A stretch of 64,000 bases of DNA from NCBI GenBank assembly GCA_025200525.1, contig CM045762.1, positions 78,799,217 to 78,863,216 of the forward strand, in the 5' to 3' direction. Numbering within the stretch: the first letter of the stretch is position 1; each line of letters begins with the position of its first letter. The notes below the pieces were generated by a model that did no database searches, was not told the origin of the DNA, and saw only the letters and a program-made list of their open reading frames with translations. Positions 11,861 through 23,659 of this stretch are shown piece by piece. The stretch is from Camellia lanceoleosa. Its lineage: Eukaryota > Streptophyta > Magnoliopsida > Ericales > Theaceae. Made by a program: the position numbers and the translations under genes.

Positions 11861-12106
11861 CTGCTTGAGCGGTACTTTCCTAGCTCGAGTGATAACGTCG
11901 ATCTTCCAGTATCTCGTTTTACAATCTAAACTTCTAAGAGTGTGTATTTTTCTCTCGAGCGAACGTTTCATTGCTCAAGTGGTCCTTTGCAGGGAGGAGA
12001 GAGATTCTGAGAGTTGGCATTTTTTTTTCAAGCACAGGATTGTTCGCTCAAGCTGTCTTAGAATTTGAATTGATCGCTTAACCGTAGGATTGTTCACTTG
12101 AGCGGT
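11861..12106. repeat. Cluster of CTCGAGCG-type motifs
   Basis: At least six variants (CTTGAGCGG, CTCGAGTGA, CTCGAGCGAA, CTCAAGTGG, CGCTCAAGC, CTTGAGCGG) lie within about 245 bp, on both strands. This is a diverged form of the palindrome CGCTCGAGCG seen in the gypsy LTRs at 22721 and 30241. Confidence 0.7.
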
Positions 12107-12186
12107 TTGTCTGCAGTCTGCTCCGAGAAATGTGTCCGATCACTTAAAAGTTGAGCCCTTACACAATTTTAATTCACTTTTCATTT

Positions 12187-12218
12187 CACACACACACACA
12201 CACACTATCTCTCTCTCT
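12187..12218. repeat. (CA)n then (TC)n microsatellite
   Basis: Nine to ten CA units are followed by TCTCTCTC. It lies in presumed LTR debris. Confidence 0.9.
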
Positions 12219-12617
12219 ACATTCACTCTCACTCTCTTTTCTCTCATCTCTCTCTAGAAATCGTCCACCCATCTCATTTACTTCCTTGATCTCTCCATAT
12301 TCCTTGAGATTTTGACCCTAGTGTCTTCTTTAATTTTGGAGTGCTTATCAGAGACTACATTGTATACTGTGGAGATCGAATTTTGACGCCGTTAATTTCA
12401 AAGATTTTCATCTTTCTTCTCAAATCTTGAAGTCTGGAGTTTCTTTGAGTTATATATATGATTTTAGCATGTCTTGTTCATTTTGCCATAATTTTGAGTT
12501 TGGGTTTTGAATTTTGAAGTGTTGTCTAGAAAATGTTAGAGAAATGATATTCTTCTTATGATTTTAGTCCAAGATAAACTATTTTGTGAACTATGAACCA
12601 CTTAGAGGTACATGCAA

Positions 12618-12654
12618 GAAAAAAAAAAAAAAAACACACACACACACACACACA
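12618..12654. repeat. Poly-A then (CA)n microsatellite
   Basis: About 17 A are followed by about ten CA units. Confidence 0.9.
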
Positions 12655-13690
12655 TTGAAAATAAAGGAAAACCCCTTTTTTTTTTTATCAAACCCTAGGT
12701 TTTGGAGCAAATTGGGAAAGAATGAAATTTGTGAAATATCCATGAAATTATTGTTAAATCCCTTGAGAAATTGAAGAAATCTTCATCATTTTGTTGTGTT
12801 ATTGAGATACCCATGGAAGGGATGAGAGTTGTTGTTGAGAAATTATAATAACATGTTGTGCATATGTTTAAAATATGAAAATGAAGATGAATGTTGATTA
12901 TGGATATGAAAGAATGTCATATGTCACATGGGTGTAGAATCAATATGAATTTTTGGAGTACGAACATATACAGATATTGAATATCATATTTTTGTTCCTT
13001 GAGCAAATGTTGAGAATTGTGGAGGAATCTTATATATTGAAACTAAATCATTGCATTTAAATTCATTCATGCTACATATTTCCAAAATATGGTTTAACTA
13101 TGGCTATGCCTTGAAAATGGTTATGTTGTTTGATGAAACAATGATTGCAATTAAAGTGTTTTTTTGAGGTAAATACAATGGGAAATTCGGTTAGGAGGTG
13201 TGGTTTGAGAATTAAGTCCGCCTGAGTGTCGTTGGTGTAAGACTAGAACTACGCGCATGTGGGTGCCTAAGCCTCTGGTTAGAAGCCAACAAGGTAGGAT
13301 TTGGTAATACTTGATACGCCTACTTGCAGACACTAACCATAGGGATTTGCCTGAGTCATATTTATTACCTCATCTTCAATCTTGGAATTTATTGAGATGA
13401 TTAAGTAAGTCTTTAAAGGATCTTGGCATCTAATTTTTTTCAAAGAAACAAAGTTTATGATTTTGAACATGGCATGACATTGCATCCATATTGTTAAGTT
13501 TTTGTAATTGGCAATCCCGTTTGACAAAACTTCTTTCAGTTGTAATTTTATTCGCACTTATGTTTCAATAAGGATGTGAGTGTTCAGATGTGAATCCGGC
13601 CCAAATTGTGCTTATGCAGAAGAGTTTGTGATCTTGAAGCTTTCATGTTTGCCACTTCATTAACTATATACGGGGATCGAGCTATTATTT

Positions 13691-13852
13691 GTGCGCTCGT
13701 GTGGTGAATAGGAGCATTCAGTACTTTTGCAGAGCGCCCAAACTTCTGGGAAGCAAGTTTTACCACTCGAGTGGTGAAAGTTGCGCTCGAACGGTTGATC
13801 TATATGTTTTGCACACATTGCTTGAGCGGTGAAATGTGCGCTCAAGTAGTCT
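13691..13852. repeat. Cluster of CTCGAGTG/CTTGAGCG motifs
   Basis: Variants include GCGCTCGTGTGG, CCACTCGAGTGG, GCGCTCGAACGG, GCTTGAGCGG and GCGCTCAAGTAG. They are spaced about 30-40 bp and show the same palindromic logic as the other clusters in the window. Confidence 0.7.
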
Positions 13853-14860
13853 TCACGATCCTGTTTTTTATAAAGTGCGTCGTTCGATGTTTTTAGGGTT
13901 TAAGCCATCCAGAATCTTAGAGAGAAAGAAAAGACAAAGTGTTTTCTATTAGAGATTGTTTTATATGAATTTTCTTGGTGTATAGAAAGTGATTGATTGA
14001 TCTACGAACTATAAATTGTCAAACATCAATGGTTGTTCTTATTGTTTCGTTCACAAATGAGAGAGTTGTTCTTCGGTGAATTTCAAGAAGCTTCGGCCTA
14101 AAACTTTGATGGCTTCCGGAGTGGCTCATCATCGTGGATTCGACATCGGCATTGTAGATTTAATATTGGGCATGACAATTCCGAGGTGAACACAGTGGTG
14201 GAAGAGGCACGAGGGGTCGATTCAATTCGGGCGTTGATTCGCTAGGTAATTAAGAGTACTTATTTGTAATTCCTTGTTATCTTCTTAATGGATTGTTTTG
14301 TGGCTTTGGCTAGTGATTTTTTATCACAATCGGAGGCGTTCGAATTATGATTTTTTTCATGTTAAATCGTTGTGTTGATTTGTCATGATTGTGTTATTGG
14401 GATTGTTATTTACTATTTTAAATTGAAACATCATCTCGAATCAATATTTCAAAGATTTTAGATTTTTCACATATGTATATATATCAGACTGCTTAAACAT
14501 ATATACTTTGTAAGGATATTTTTACTGGGTTTTGTGCTTACTCCTAGTGGATTTGTGTAGGAAAAGATCTGGTGATCTCGCCTAGCTGAGGCGTTGAAAG
14601 TCTTTTGGGAGCAAAAGGCTCTTTTCTTTTGTGATTATTTTTGACAAGCCTAGTGTTTAAATTGTATGGGTTAGTTAACCATTTCTGTATAATCAGGCTT
14701 AAGTCTTGGAATTTATAGCCCTTGAGGCATTTCTTTGTTGTTTATTTCTTACTATTGTATGGTCGCACATACTATGGATTCAACTTAGGAGAGTTTTAAT
14801 GTGTAATGCATGTAGATTTTTTTGTAAATCTCTTACATGAATAAAAAAATAAAAAAAAAT

Positions 14861-16338
14861 AAAAAGTAATTTAGAAATTTGATTAACCAAATTGGAATTG
14901 TTTAATGGTTGGGATCATCAGCTATTTTATGTCAATTACTTGGGGGCGTTACCATGACCCCCTCAACTATCATTAAATATCATTTTAACCCTTATATATA
15001 TAAACTATTATATTTTGACCCCTTTAATTATGAAAATTGTACAAACACACTCCTCTTGTAATGTTAATGAAGAGTGAAAGTGATACATTTTCATAATTAA
15101 AAATATACAGATTCATAAATGAAGAAATAAAGTGATATTCGCTAATAATTGAGGTGATCTTAATGTAGATAAGCCAATTTTATTTCTAAAAAAATGTTCA
15201 TTTTTACTATCTTGGATGTGAAATTTCATTGTCTAAATACATGTATTATGATGAAATTTTGTCCTTTTCTTTTTGTCAAATTTCATATTCATAAAAAATC
15301 TTGTGTGATATAGGTCTTAAAGAGAACATTCCAAAAATATAAATTTTATAAATAAAAAAAAAATGAGATCTAAATCAAAAGTTGTTAAATATTTGAAGTT
15401 TTGAAATCATTTAAAAACTAAAACAATCGTCTTTGGTCAAGCATTAGATTTTCAAGGGGCAATTTAATTAGCAAATATGTGGACACCCCATTGCTACCTT
15501 CTATTTTATTCATTTTTTCCTTTTTATACATTTCCTCTACTTTGGCTCTCACATTCTTTCAATTATTACTACCTTTGATGTATAAATCTTATCAAATTTG
15601 GATTTAAAATGATCAAAATAATGAGTAGAGGCCGACTTTGTATCAAGTGAAGTGGGTGTGTAAAACCTTTTTATCTCATACCTAAGTCCCGAACTGAGTC
15701 ATCCGATGATGATTGATTAGTTACTTTTATGAAGTCATTTTATGGTTCTTAGTCCCTAAAATCAAGTGGAGTCTCCGAGTTTTTTATTGTTGTTTATTTG
15801 ACCACTTAACCTATCTTAAAAATAATAAAAATTCATGCAAACTATACGGTGGATCTTAGCAGGTTTCGATAAAAAGACTATTTGACTGAATTTTCAACAG
15901 TCTCGTATAAAAATTATAAGCTGATTGCGCCTAGATTCTCTCTCTTCCTAAGAACGGGAGCAAATTGGCCGATTGCGCTTACAGTAGCTCCTATTTGTGT
16001 AATCGGTCTATGGTTGATAACAGTGGGCTATGCGATTTGGTCATTGGATTTTCATATGTCCCTCAATATGTCCTTCGATATAAATAAAATGAAATTCAAT
16101 GGCTCGTGAGAAGGTGAGAATTTGATGATTCATAGTGAGTAATATTAGAGACTCATATATTTATATTTATAAATTCACTCATAATGATGTGGTATAAGAG
16201 TTGAGTCTACCATCATTGAATGTATAACAAATCAAATGTTAACACATATCTTGCCACATCATTGTGGGTAGAATTATAAATATTTTTTTTATAGTCGCAA
16301 ACATTTTTTACAAGTACAGAAGGTCAAAATTTGAGGTG
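14861..16338. other. Intergenic DNA, unrecognised
   Basis: No family was recognised. A 75-codon ORF at 15882-16109 has a hydrophobic stretch (near IALTVAPICVIGLWLITVGY) but no sequence match that I know. It is short, solitary and flanked by non-coding DNA, so I do not call it a gene. Confidence 0.45.
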
Positions 16339-16343
16339 CTGGC

Positions 16344-16804
16344 TGTAAGAATATCCATAAAGTGGCCCATATACCATATGTTTTATTTATTTATATTATA
16401 TATATTTAATTGATTTAATGACTAATTAATTGGTTTAATGACCAATTAATTAGTTTAATGGTTAATGGGTAACTGATGTCTGTTTAATATCCCATATGAT
16501 GGTTTCATGGGCCTTTACAACTTTCCTGATGGTGGAAAGTTATAAAGAGTTACAATTGGATATGGGTCCAAGCCTATCTGTATATATGCTGTGATAGCCA
16601 TCAAACAGAGACATTGTTTTTGTGCATAGAATAGGCTTGAAACTCTATCCATTTCATTTTTCTCATATGGTTCTGTAAAAGTATTCTGCGAGTGGGCTTT
16701 TTATATATTCAAGATTTGATCACTCAAGAATAAAGATTCAAAGGCTTGAATATCATGGCAGAAGGTATTCTTCTTTCTAAATTAAAATTAATTTAATTCT
16801 CACA
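16344..16804 (+). repeat. 5' LTR of the copia element
   Basis: TGTAAGAA...CTCACA with TG/CA ends. It holds repeated TTAATTGGTTTAATGAC-type phrases at 16405-16460 and a TATATATGC box near 16580. It pairs with 34557-35018. Confidence 0.95.
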
Positions 16805-16820
16805 ATTGGTATCAGAGCCA
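16805..16820 (+). promoter_or_regulatory. Primer binding site (tRNA-iMet) of the copia element
   Basis: TTGGTATCAGAGCC directly follows the 5' LTR. It is complementary to the 3' end of plant initiator tRNA-Met, the usual primer for copia reverse transcription. Confidence 0.9.
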
Positions 16821-18056
16821 ACATTCTGTTATGTTGTTTAGTTTTATTTCAAATTCTTACATCAAACTATTATCAATTTTGTGAATCGAATCAAGCCTAT
16901 TCTATACATGTGGTATATGTATATAAAATTTAACAATTCAGAATCATTGTAGAATCAGAATGAGTAATTTATATTGCATAACTTTTGAATATCACTATTA
17001 AAGAAAAAGGAAGCACTGTTGCAATAGTAGAGTCCATCGTGATTTGTGCTAGTGGTATTTACATTTATTTAGAATTTTCTCCTAGTCTGAATCTATTTTA
17101 TGTAGGAGACTTGTTGTGTGTTATTAACTATTATTTTTGACACACACATTAAAGAGCAAAATATTTAATCTGATTCTATATCAAATCTAGAAATTCTCAT
17201 ACTTTTATTTGAATTTATTTGTAGAATTTTCATAAAGAAATTTTAACATGCTGTTAAGGATGTTTTGTTTATTATCGTTGCATGTTTAAATAGTAAGCAA
17301 ATTCAATTGAATCTCATACAGTGAATTATAACATGTTCTTTTAGTTTTTATAATTTTTGAGATTCATTGGCATGTTATCTAAAATAATGTAATATTATAT
17401 TACATGCATTAAGGTAATTATCTATGCATTGAAAATTCATGTGAAATAAGAGTATGAATACACTATGTGTTGGGTTTATGGAATTTATTTTGGTCCAATT
17501 TTTATGCAAATTCTAGTATAAGGTTGAACTACATGTGTTTGATCTTGGGATTTTTCATGTGTTATTACTCTGATTGTATGTATTATACATTATGTGCATT
17601 GAAAGATTATGTATTTGTTGTGACTATAAGGATTTGCTCACATTAATAAATTATGCCATATTTAAAAATTTTATTTTGTTTTAAGAGTAGCCACAACATC
17701 TTAAGACATAAAGATGTGATCCTCAGTATTTTGATCACATAAAGTTACAAGTTAATTTGGTATTTTTACATTGCAATTATGTTTTATAAATAATTTCTTG
17801 GTCCCACAGGAAAGTAATTATTTATGAAATTTAATTGGAATAAGATAATGGATTGAGTATTAAAGGGATTGAACACTCTAAACCCACAGATATGAGTTTT
17901 CTTTTCCTTACATATTTCGGAACCCATTAGTCTTATTATAAAGTAATAGCAAATCTAATACAGTTTAGTGACCTCTACCCACAGGAAGGTTTAGATTTGT
18001 TACTGAATTTGACATTGGTTGATTCAGACTATAGCTACTGTTTCAAAACATTAATA
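16821..18056 (+). other. Leader of the copia element
   Basis: About 1.2 kb without an ORF, between the primer site and the first gag codon. It is AT-rich, as expected for a copia leader. No repeat array is seen. Confidence 0.6.
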
Positions 18057-18595
18057 ATGTTCTTGGTAATTGGAGCGATTTCTACCTCTATATGTAGACG
18101 TCCCCGAACGTCCCGAGAGGGTTAAGTCCCGTTCCGTTCATGTTAGGGTCACTATAGTTCAAGGACTCAAATGTCACGGTTCTTAATCTTGAATCAAAGA
18201 GTCCAAATCCGGCAAATCGATTTTGAAAACAGATTTTTTGAAAAGAAGTGCCAAACATGGACTGTTTTGCCAGATACAAAGTCGCCACCTAAATGTCTTT
18301 TTAATGGGAAATTTAGGAAACCCTGACTCGGTGCCAAAGGCCACGTGTCCGTCATCACCAAAGTTGCCTCGGCTTGGGAACTTGGGTACGATTGGGGAAG
18401 GTCACTTCGTGAGCACCCCCGCTCGCCCGGTCAAAAACCGGCCTCTACTAACCATGATATCTGATTTTAAAAACATTGTGCGTTCTTATTCCAGTTATTA
18501 GCCTAGGTTACTATGTGATGCGCACAGCATACAAGTATAGACTGAGTCGCCTGAATTGGAACAAAACATTTCATGTTTGTTTTTGAAAGATGGTT

Positions 18596-18690
18596 TGCTA
18601 CCCGCAGGTAGGCTTAAAATGCAGATTTTGCCACCCTCAGGTGGGCTTAGAAAACATGATGTCGCCACTGTCTAGTGGGCTTAAAACAAA
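18596..18690 (+). repeat. Three tandem units of about 35 bp in the solo LTR
   Basis: GCTACCCGCAGGTAGGCTTA, GCCACCCTCAGGTGGGCTTA and GCCACTGTCTAGTGGGCTTA follow one another. Each carries its own small inverted repeat (CCACCCTCAGGTGGG), so each could form a hairpin. Confidence 0.8.
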
Positions 18691-20279
18691 CATTTGATGA
18701 ATTGTTCCAATCCAAATAACCCAACCTCCACCCACAGGCATTCAAGGCAGTTATATCATATAAGCAGTTAACCTCATGGTAAGCATGCTATCATGGTAGT
18801 CACTCACACGCATGCAAGGATGGTAAAGCATAAAAACTCACTAAGTACTCCAAGCCAAAACAGGAGCTCATTAGAAATCATGCATGATCTTAAGTATATA
18901 GAAATGCCTAATGCAACACATGCAAAGATGCAACTATAGCAGGCTAGGCTATTCTAAACATGGCATATGGAATGCTACAGCTAATATGTATTCAACTTGG
19001 AATTGAAATACAAATGTAGTTAGTATGATGCGCCGAGCCCGGTGCATGTAAAACAGATGAATGAATGCAAACATGCTATCATACTGTATGCTAATTGAAA
19101 TATGCCTTAGTCTAACCATCATAAGCAGGTAAATAAAAGGGAAGAAAGACGTGGGGTTGGAAGACATACATCACACACACGCACACTTATTACAATTATG
19201 CCCTCGCACAGAGCGTCCGAATAAATATACAGTCCCGAATAAAAAAATAGCACAGTCCAAATAATGTACAAATTCCTAATTAATTTACAAATAACTAAGA
19301 AAATAATAAAACTGGCATGCAAGCCAGGGACTGCCTTGATTCTGCTCCGGATGATGGAATAATGCATGTTTGGGCTGCTTTGCGCGGAAATTTACTGGAA
19401 TGCCCCAATTAGCCTCTGTTTTGCAATCATTCTTGAAAAGCGTGCCAAGCCTCGGAAGATCGCTGATTCTTGATATGCTGCAACAGAGAGCAAGAAAGGG
19501 GCATAGCAATGTATTTTCGCAAATGTATGCATGTCTCGATCCTCGTACCACCAATCACGCATCTCGATGCATGATGGCCGAGGAGCCGAATTGCACAACT
19601 CAATATAGAATGAATGCATATGAACACTATAACAAAACCTAACTCCATCATGGATAATCCGGAGTGTCGGTGACTTGGGAATTGAGACACGTTCCGTCAC
19701 TCGGAGTACGAAACGTACCTCGTTTCCCGTGCCCGGGCTAACTCCTATCCCGAACACGATGCAATATGCATGATATGCGTGAAATGCAACTAAGATACAA
19801 TCCTAACATACACAATGTTATGGAATGGCATACACGCTACACGAGGTGATACACAACCGAGCATACACAATGCTATGGATGAAATGGCATATGCAATGCA
19901 ATATGGGCTTACACCAACATGAGAGAGCCTCAGCCACACTCACATAAGAGGCCATCGGATGAAAACAAGACAACTTGAAATGCGTGCACGCGTGCACGCA
20001 AACCGAGGACCGACCCTCAGGCACCGAAATGCCACTCTAATGAGACATGGAAAAGACATGGAATATGGTATGCAAACATGCAAAAAATAGTAGCAAAATG
20101 AGGGGCAAAACAGCCCCGAAACAAGGCGAAATGACACCCGATGCATGGAATCACTCCCGAAATGCAAAACTAGGTACATGAAATGGCTTACAGCTATACA
20201 AAGCATGCATGATTAGGACATGAAGTGTAAAAGAAGAAGCAAGGAAGCCCTTAGAAAAGAATTTTTACAGTACAAAGAG

Positions 20280-21110
20280 TGGCCAAACAGTGAGTACACA
20301 TGGGACTAAATTAGCATGCAAAAATGGGCCCGCAAGAGGGGTGATGAAGCAAGTCATAGCTGCTGATCTCAAACACAGAAGGCCCCTTCTACAATGTTGA
20401 AGAGGGGCTAAAAATATGATGTTTTACAGTTTATGAAAACCCCCAAAAACAGATACAAGTATGGCCAAATTAACATGCAAGAAATGGGCCAACAAAGGGG
20501 CAAAGAAGCAAGTGGTGCATTCTGACCCCAAACAGGTTAGGGCCCTTAAAAAATGTTGAAGAGGGGCCCAAAATATGGATTTTTACAGCTTATGATCAGA
20601 CCCAAAACAGAACACAAGTATGCTCAAAGTATGATGCAAGATGAGGCCACCAAGAGGGCTATAACATGAAGTATATCAAGGATGCTTCAAAAATACCTAG
20701 ACCCTTAATGAAACATGAAGAGGGGGTCATTTTCGGGCCATTTTTAGTTCAGACCAAGGTCCAAAAATAGAATCTCAATAAGCTAATAAATCATGCAAAA
20801 ATGGGGACCAAAGAGGGGTACAATGGCAAGTGATACATGGAGGTCCCCAACAGTGTTGAGCCCTTCTTAAATGTTGAAGAGGGGCTCAAAATAGGCCTAT
20901 ATACATTTTATTTCATGCTCCAAAACAGATCACACATAGGCTAAAAATATCATGTAAAATAATGGCATTCAAGAGGATAATGAAGCAAGTGCCAAAAAGA
21001 AGCTTCAAACTGTAATGAGCCCTTAATGAAACATGGAATATAGCTCAAAAAAATGATATTTTCAGTTTTGGTCGGAGCTCAAAACAACAAGAAAAATGGC
21101 TAGAAAAGTG
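20280..21110 (+). repeat. Diverged tandem array, about 160-bp monomers, about five copies
   Basis: The phrase ATGTTGAAGAGGGGCT, or a variant, appears near 20395, 20557, 20717, 20872 and 21031, spacing about 155-162 bp. Other shared phrases keep the same phase (AACATGCAAGAAATGGGCC; GAAGCAAGTG). The array sits inside the solo LTR just left of the gypsy insertion. Confidence 0.78.
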
Positions 21111-21882
21111 TTGCAAAATTAAGCTCAAAAAGAGGGAATTGACACTTACCCTTGAAGACCAATGTAACGCCCTCAAAAATAACCCATAATAAATAATATT
21201 AACATGCACCAATATATAAAAAAACAAGAAATATAATTCCATTCATCAGAGTCTTAAGAAATAAAACATTAAAATAAATGCCCTACGGGCTTACATCTTG
21301 CCAAGCCAATACTTGGACACAAATCCATGAGTTCTAACTCAGAAACAAATAAAGCCCTAGGCTTGAGTGTTTACATATAAAAGCAAATAAACTAAAAACA
21401 AATCTTCGAGTTCCAATTCCTCACAAGCTAAGTCCTTGGAGGTAGTGAACCATCTGCACCTGAAAAATGAAGTTCCCATATAGGGTGAGCCACAGCCCAG
21501 TAGAGAAATACTAAACCAAGTATAAGAATTAACTAAAGCATTAGCATCGATACATGGTTAACACACAATATTCAATTACAATTTTTATGACACGAATATC
21601 TATATCGCCTATGACACATTGTCTATGGCACATCTTACCTTCCATCTATGCCTCAAAACCTAGCCAAAAACTCAACAGGAGTCCCATCTCTCAATGATTT
21701 AAAAGAGATAACAAATTAAGCTAAAACTCTCTATAAAATAACAAATACACATCTTTGGTATTGTATCAATCACAACCACATTCACTTCCATACTTCCCAA
21801 GCGATACACCTAGTGGTGATGTATCTTATCAACCATAAATCGAAATACTTCTATTAACAAATAGCACACATATATGTGATGC

Positions 21883-22017
21883 TAGTGGAGTCCATCCCCT
21901 TTCTCCTCCCAACAAATCTGGTTTAGAGGTCCATCCCCTTTCTTCCCCTAAACCCCCCAACAAATTCGGTTTAGAAGTCCATCCCCTTTCTTCCCCTAAG
22001 CAGAGTCCATCCCTATC
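21883..22017 (-). repeat. Three tandem units of about 50 bp in the gypsy LTR
   Basis: The phrase GTCCATCCCCTTTCTYCTCC recurs three times, with a partial fourth. The same block is at 29422-29547 in the other LTR, with one C lost in most runs of C. Confidence 0.8.
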
Positions 22018-22720
22018 TCCTCCAAAACCAAATGCAACATAATCAATACTTGCAATATACAACACATAATCAATACAAGTAATGTTACGTATTAATTCAA
22101 CGACCAAATAGTTGACTCAATTCGATTATACTTAAGCCACATGCAAGTTCTACAACAATCACTGGCCATCCTCCACCGATAGCCCAAACAATTATTTCTA
22201 AGCAGAAATAAATATACAATACATACAATCCTAATTCCACAGATAAGTAATTAAATATCCAACTACATCAATTTATCCCATAATCCCTCAATTTCATGAA
22301 TTAAACTCAATTCCACATACTTCCCTTAAATTAATTACACAAATTAATCTAAGTCAAAACCTAGGGTTTCTCCCAAAATCACCAAACTACCCCCCCATAT
22401 ACCAAAATACCAACACTTATGATTAAAGCGTATAAATGGGTAGGAAATCCCTACCTTAAGCAGAAGAACCCAAAAGATGAAGAAAGAAGAAGATGATGCT
22501 CAAAACCCCAAGTGCTCCAAATCAACAATTTCTCCGATTAAATGAAAGCCCTCACTCTCCTCTACTTTTTAATGAAGGAACTAGGTTAGAAGCCCTCTAG
22601 ATAGATCAAACCCAAGGAAAAGATGAGTTGAGAGAGAAGAAACTTCGGAACTAGGGTTTACGGATCAAAAATTGTGAAAAGGGCGTTTTAAAAGCTGCTG
22701 CTGCGTTTAAATCTTGGGAG

Positions 22721-23046
22721 GCTCGCTCGGCGAAGACATGGTCGCTCGGCGACCGGACCCTAATAAACACTCGCTCGAGCAAAGAAAAGCTCGCTCGAGC
22801 CAAGAACTCGATGCTTCAGGTCTGCAACCCAGAAGCATGCTCGAGCGACAGAATGCTCGCTCGGCGAAGAACTTCAACATACACCTAGCTCGCTCGGCGA
22901 AGGAAAGCTTCGCTCGGCGAAGACACTCTGCTCTCAGGTCTGCACTAGACGCAATCGCTCGCTCGAGCGAAGAAATTCTGGCTCGAACCACTAGAGACAA
23001 AACTCAACCCTCGCTCGAGCGACCAAGCCCTCGCTCGAGCGACGAA
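22721..23046. repeat. Cluster of CGCTCGAGCG palindromes in the 3' LTR
   Basis: About a dozen copies of CTCGCTCGAGCGA, or of the one-base-shorter CTCGCTCGGCGA, lie in 325 bp, near the end of the LTR where transcription starts. The local GC content is far above the surroundings. An ORF across it exists only because the motif lacks stops. Confidence 0.88.
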
Positions 23047-23230
23047 CTCAAAAACTGGACAGCAAGATTTGGTTTCCGGACCCAACCAACTTGAAACAGG
23101 CCTGCCCAAAACATCCTATAATTCCAAAATACAAATTAAAAAACGACAACAACAATCAGACCATGCTAGGATCTCACGGAACCTAAGTGGGATACAATAA
23201 TCAAATGGGAAAAGACAGGAATTCGCTATA

Positions 23231-23250
23231 ACCTCCCCTTAAAAAAATTT
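23231..23250 (-). promoter_or_regulatory. Polypurine tract of the gypsy element
   Basis: On the minus strand AAATTTTTTTAAGGGGAGGT abuts the 3' LTR. This is the expected plus-strand primer for reverse transcription. Confidence 0.8.
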
Positions 23251-23659
23251 AGTCCCGAAATTAAGCATGAGTTTGTAAAACAAGTTTTTCTTCATTCCCA
23301 ATGATATATAAAACAACAATAAACAACTTGACCCAATACCGGTCACTTCATCTCTTTATCAAGAGGCATCTCACAATATAAACAAAAACAGTATATCTTT
23401 CAGCCTGCATTAACAGTATGCAATTTCCTTTCAAATTTAACATTTTTGAAATACAAGATTCCCATTTTCATATCATATTCAATTCCATGATATTCAATAA
23501 TAAACCAACATATGCAATGTTCCACTAAACTTCCAAAACAAATTTTTTTTAAATTAATCTCACAAAACCAAAACATTCTCAATGTTTTCCAACTTAAGAC
23601 ATATATAAAATGCTCAAGTTCCACAATATTATATAATCTAGATACAAGATTACAAATCA

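Larger units (their letters stand above)
11700..14860 (+). repeat. Old LTR-retrotransposon debris
   Basis: No coding domain remains. Two clusters of variants of CGCTCGAGCG/CTTGAGCGG (11861-12106 and 13691-13852) match in style the clusters inside the gypsy LTRs further right. A CCATAATTTTGAGTTTGGGTTTTGA patch near 12487 resembles the opposite strand of 48200-48240. A stretch at 14360-14470 resembles 48841-48990. Taken together this is one or more diverged LTRs of that gypsy group. The boundaries cannot be set. Confidence 0.55.
21163..23230 (-). repeat. 3' LTR of the gypsy element
   Basis: A 2068-bp copy. On the plus strand it begins TGTAACGCCCTC and ends TTCGCTATA. It holds a three-unit repeat around GTCCATCCCCTTTCT (21883-22017) and a CGCTCGAGCG cluster (22721-23046). 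It matches 28707-30745 nearly base for base apart from small indels. Confidence 0.95.

Noticed and set aside
15882..16109. 75-codon hydrophobic ORF, considered as an organelle membrane gene fragment
   Set aside because: No motif of a known plastid or mitochondrial gene was found. It is short and isolated.
16805..16820. tRNA-like sequence TGGTATCAGAGCC, also at 37666 and, altered, at 28689
   Set aside because: These are primer binding sites complementary to tRNA-iMet, not tRNA genes.
18949..20206. Many overlapping ORFs of 60-120 codons on both strands
   Set aside because: They lie in the solo LTR, overlap each other in several frames and show no domain.
22707..23094. Arg/Ser-rich ORFs on both strands (97 and 126 codons)
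   Set aside because: They are open only because the CGCTCGAGCG repeat has no stop codon.
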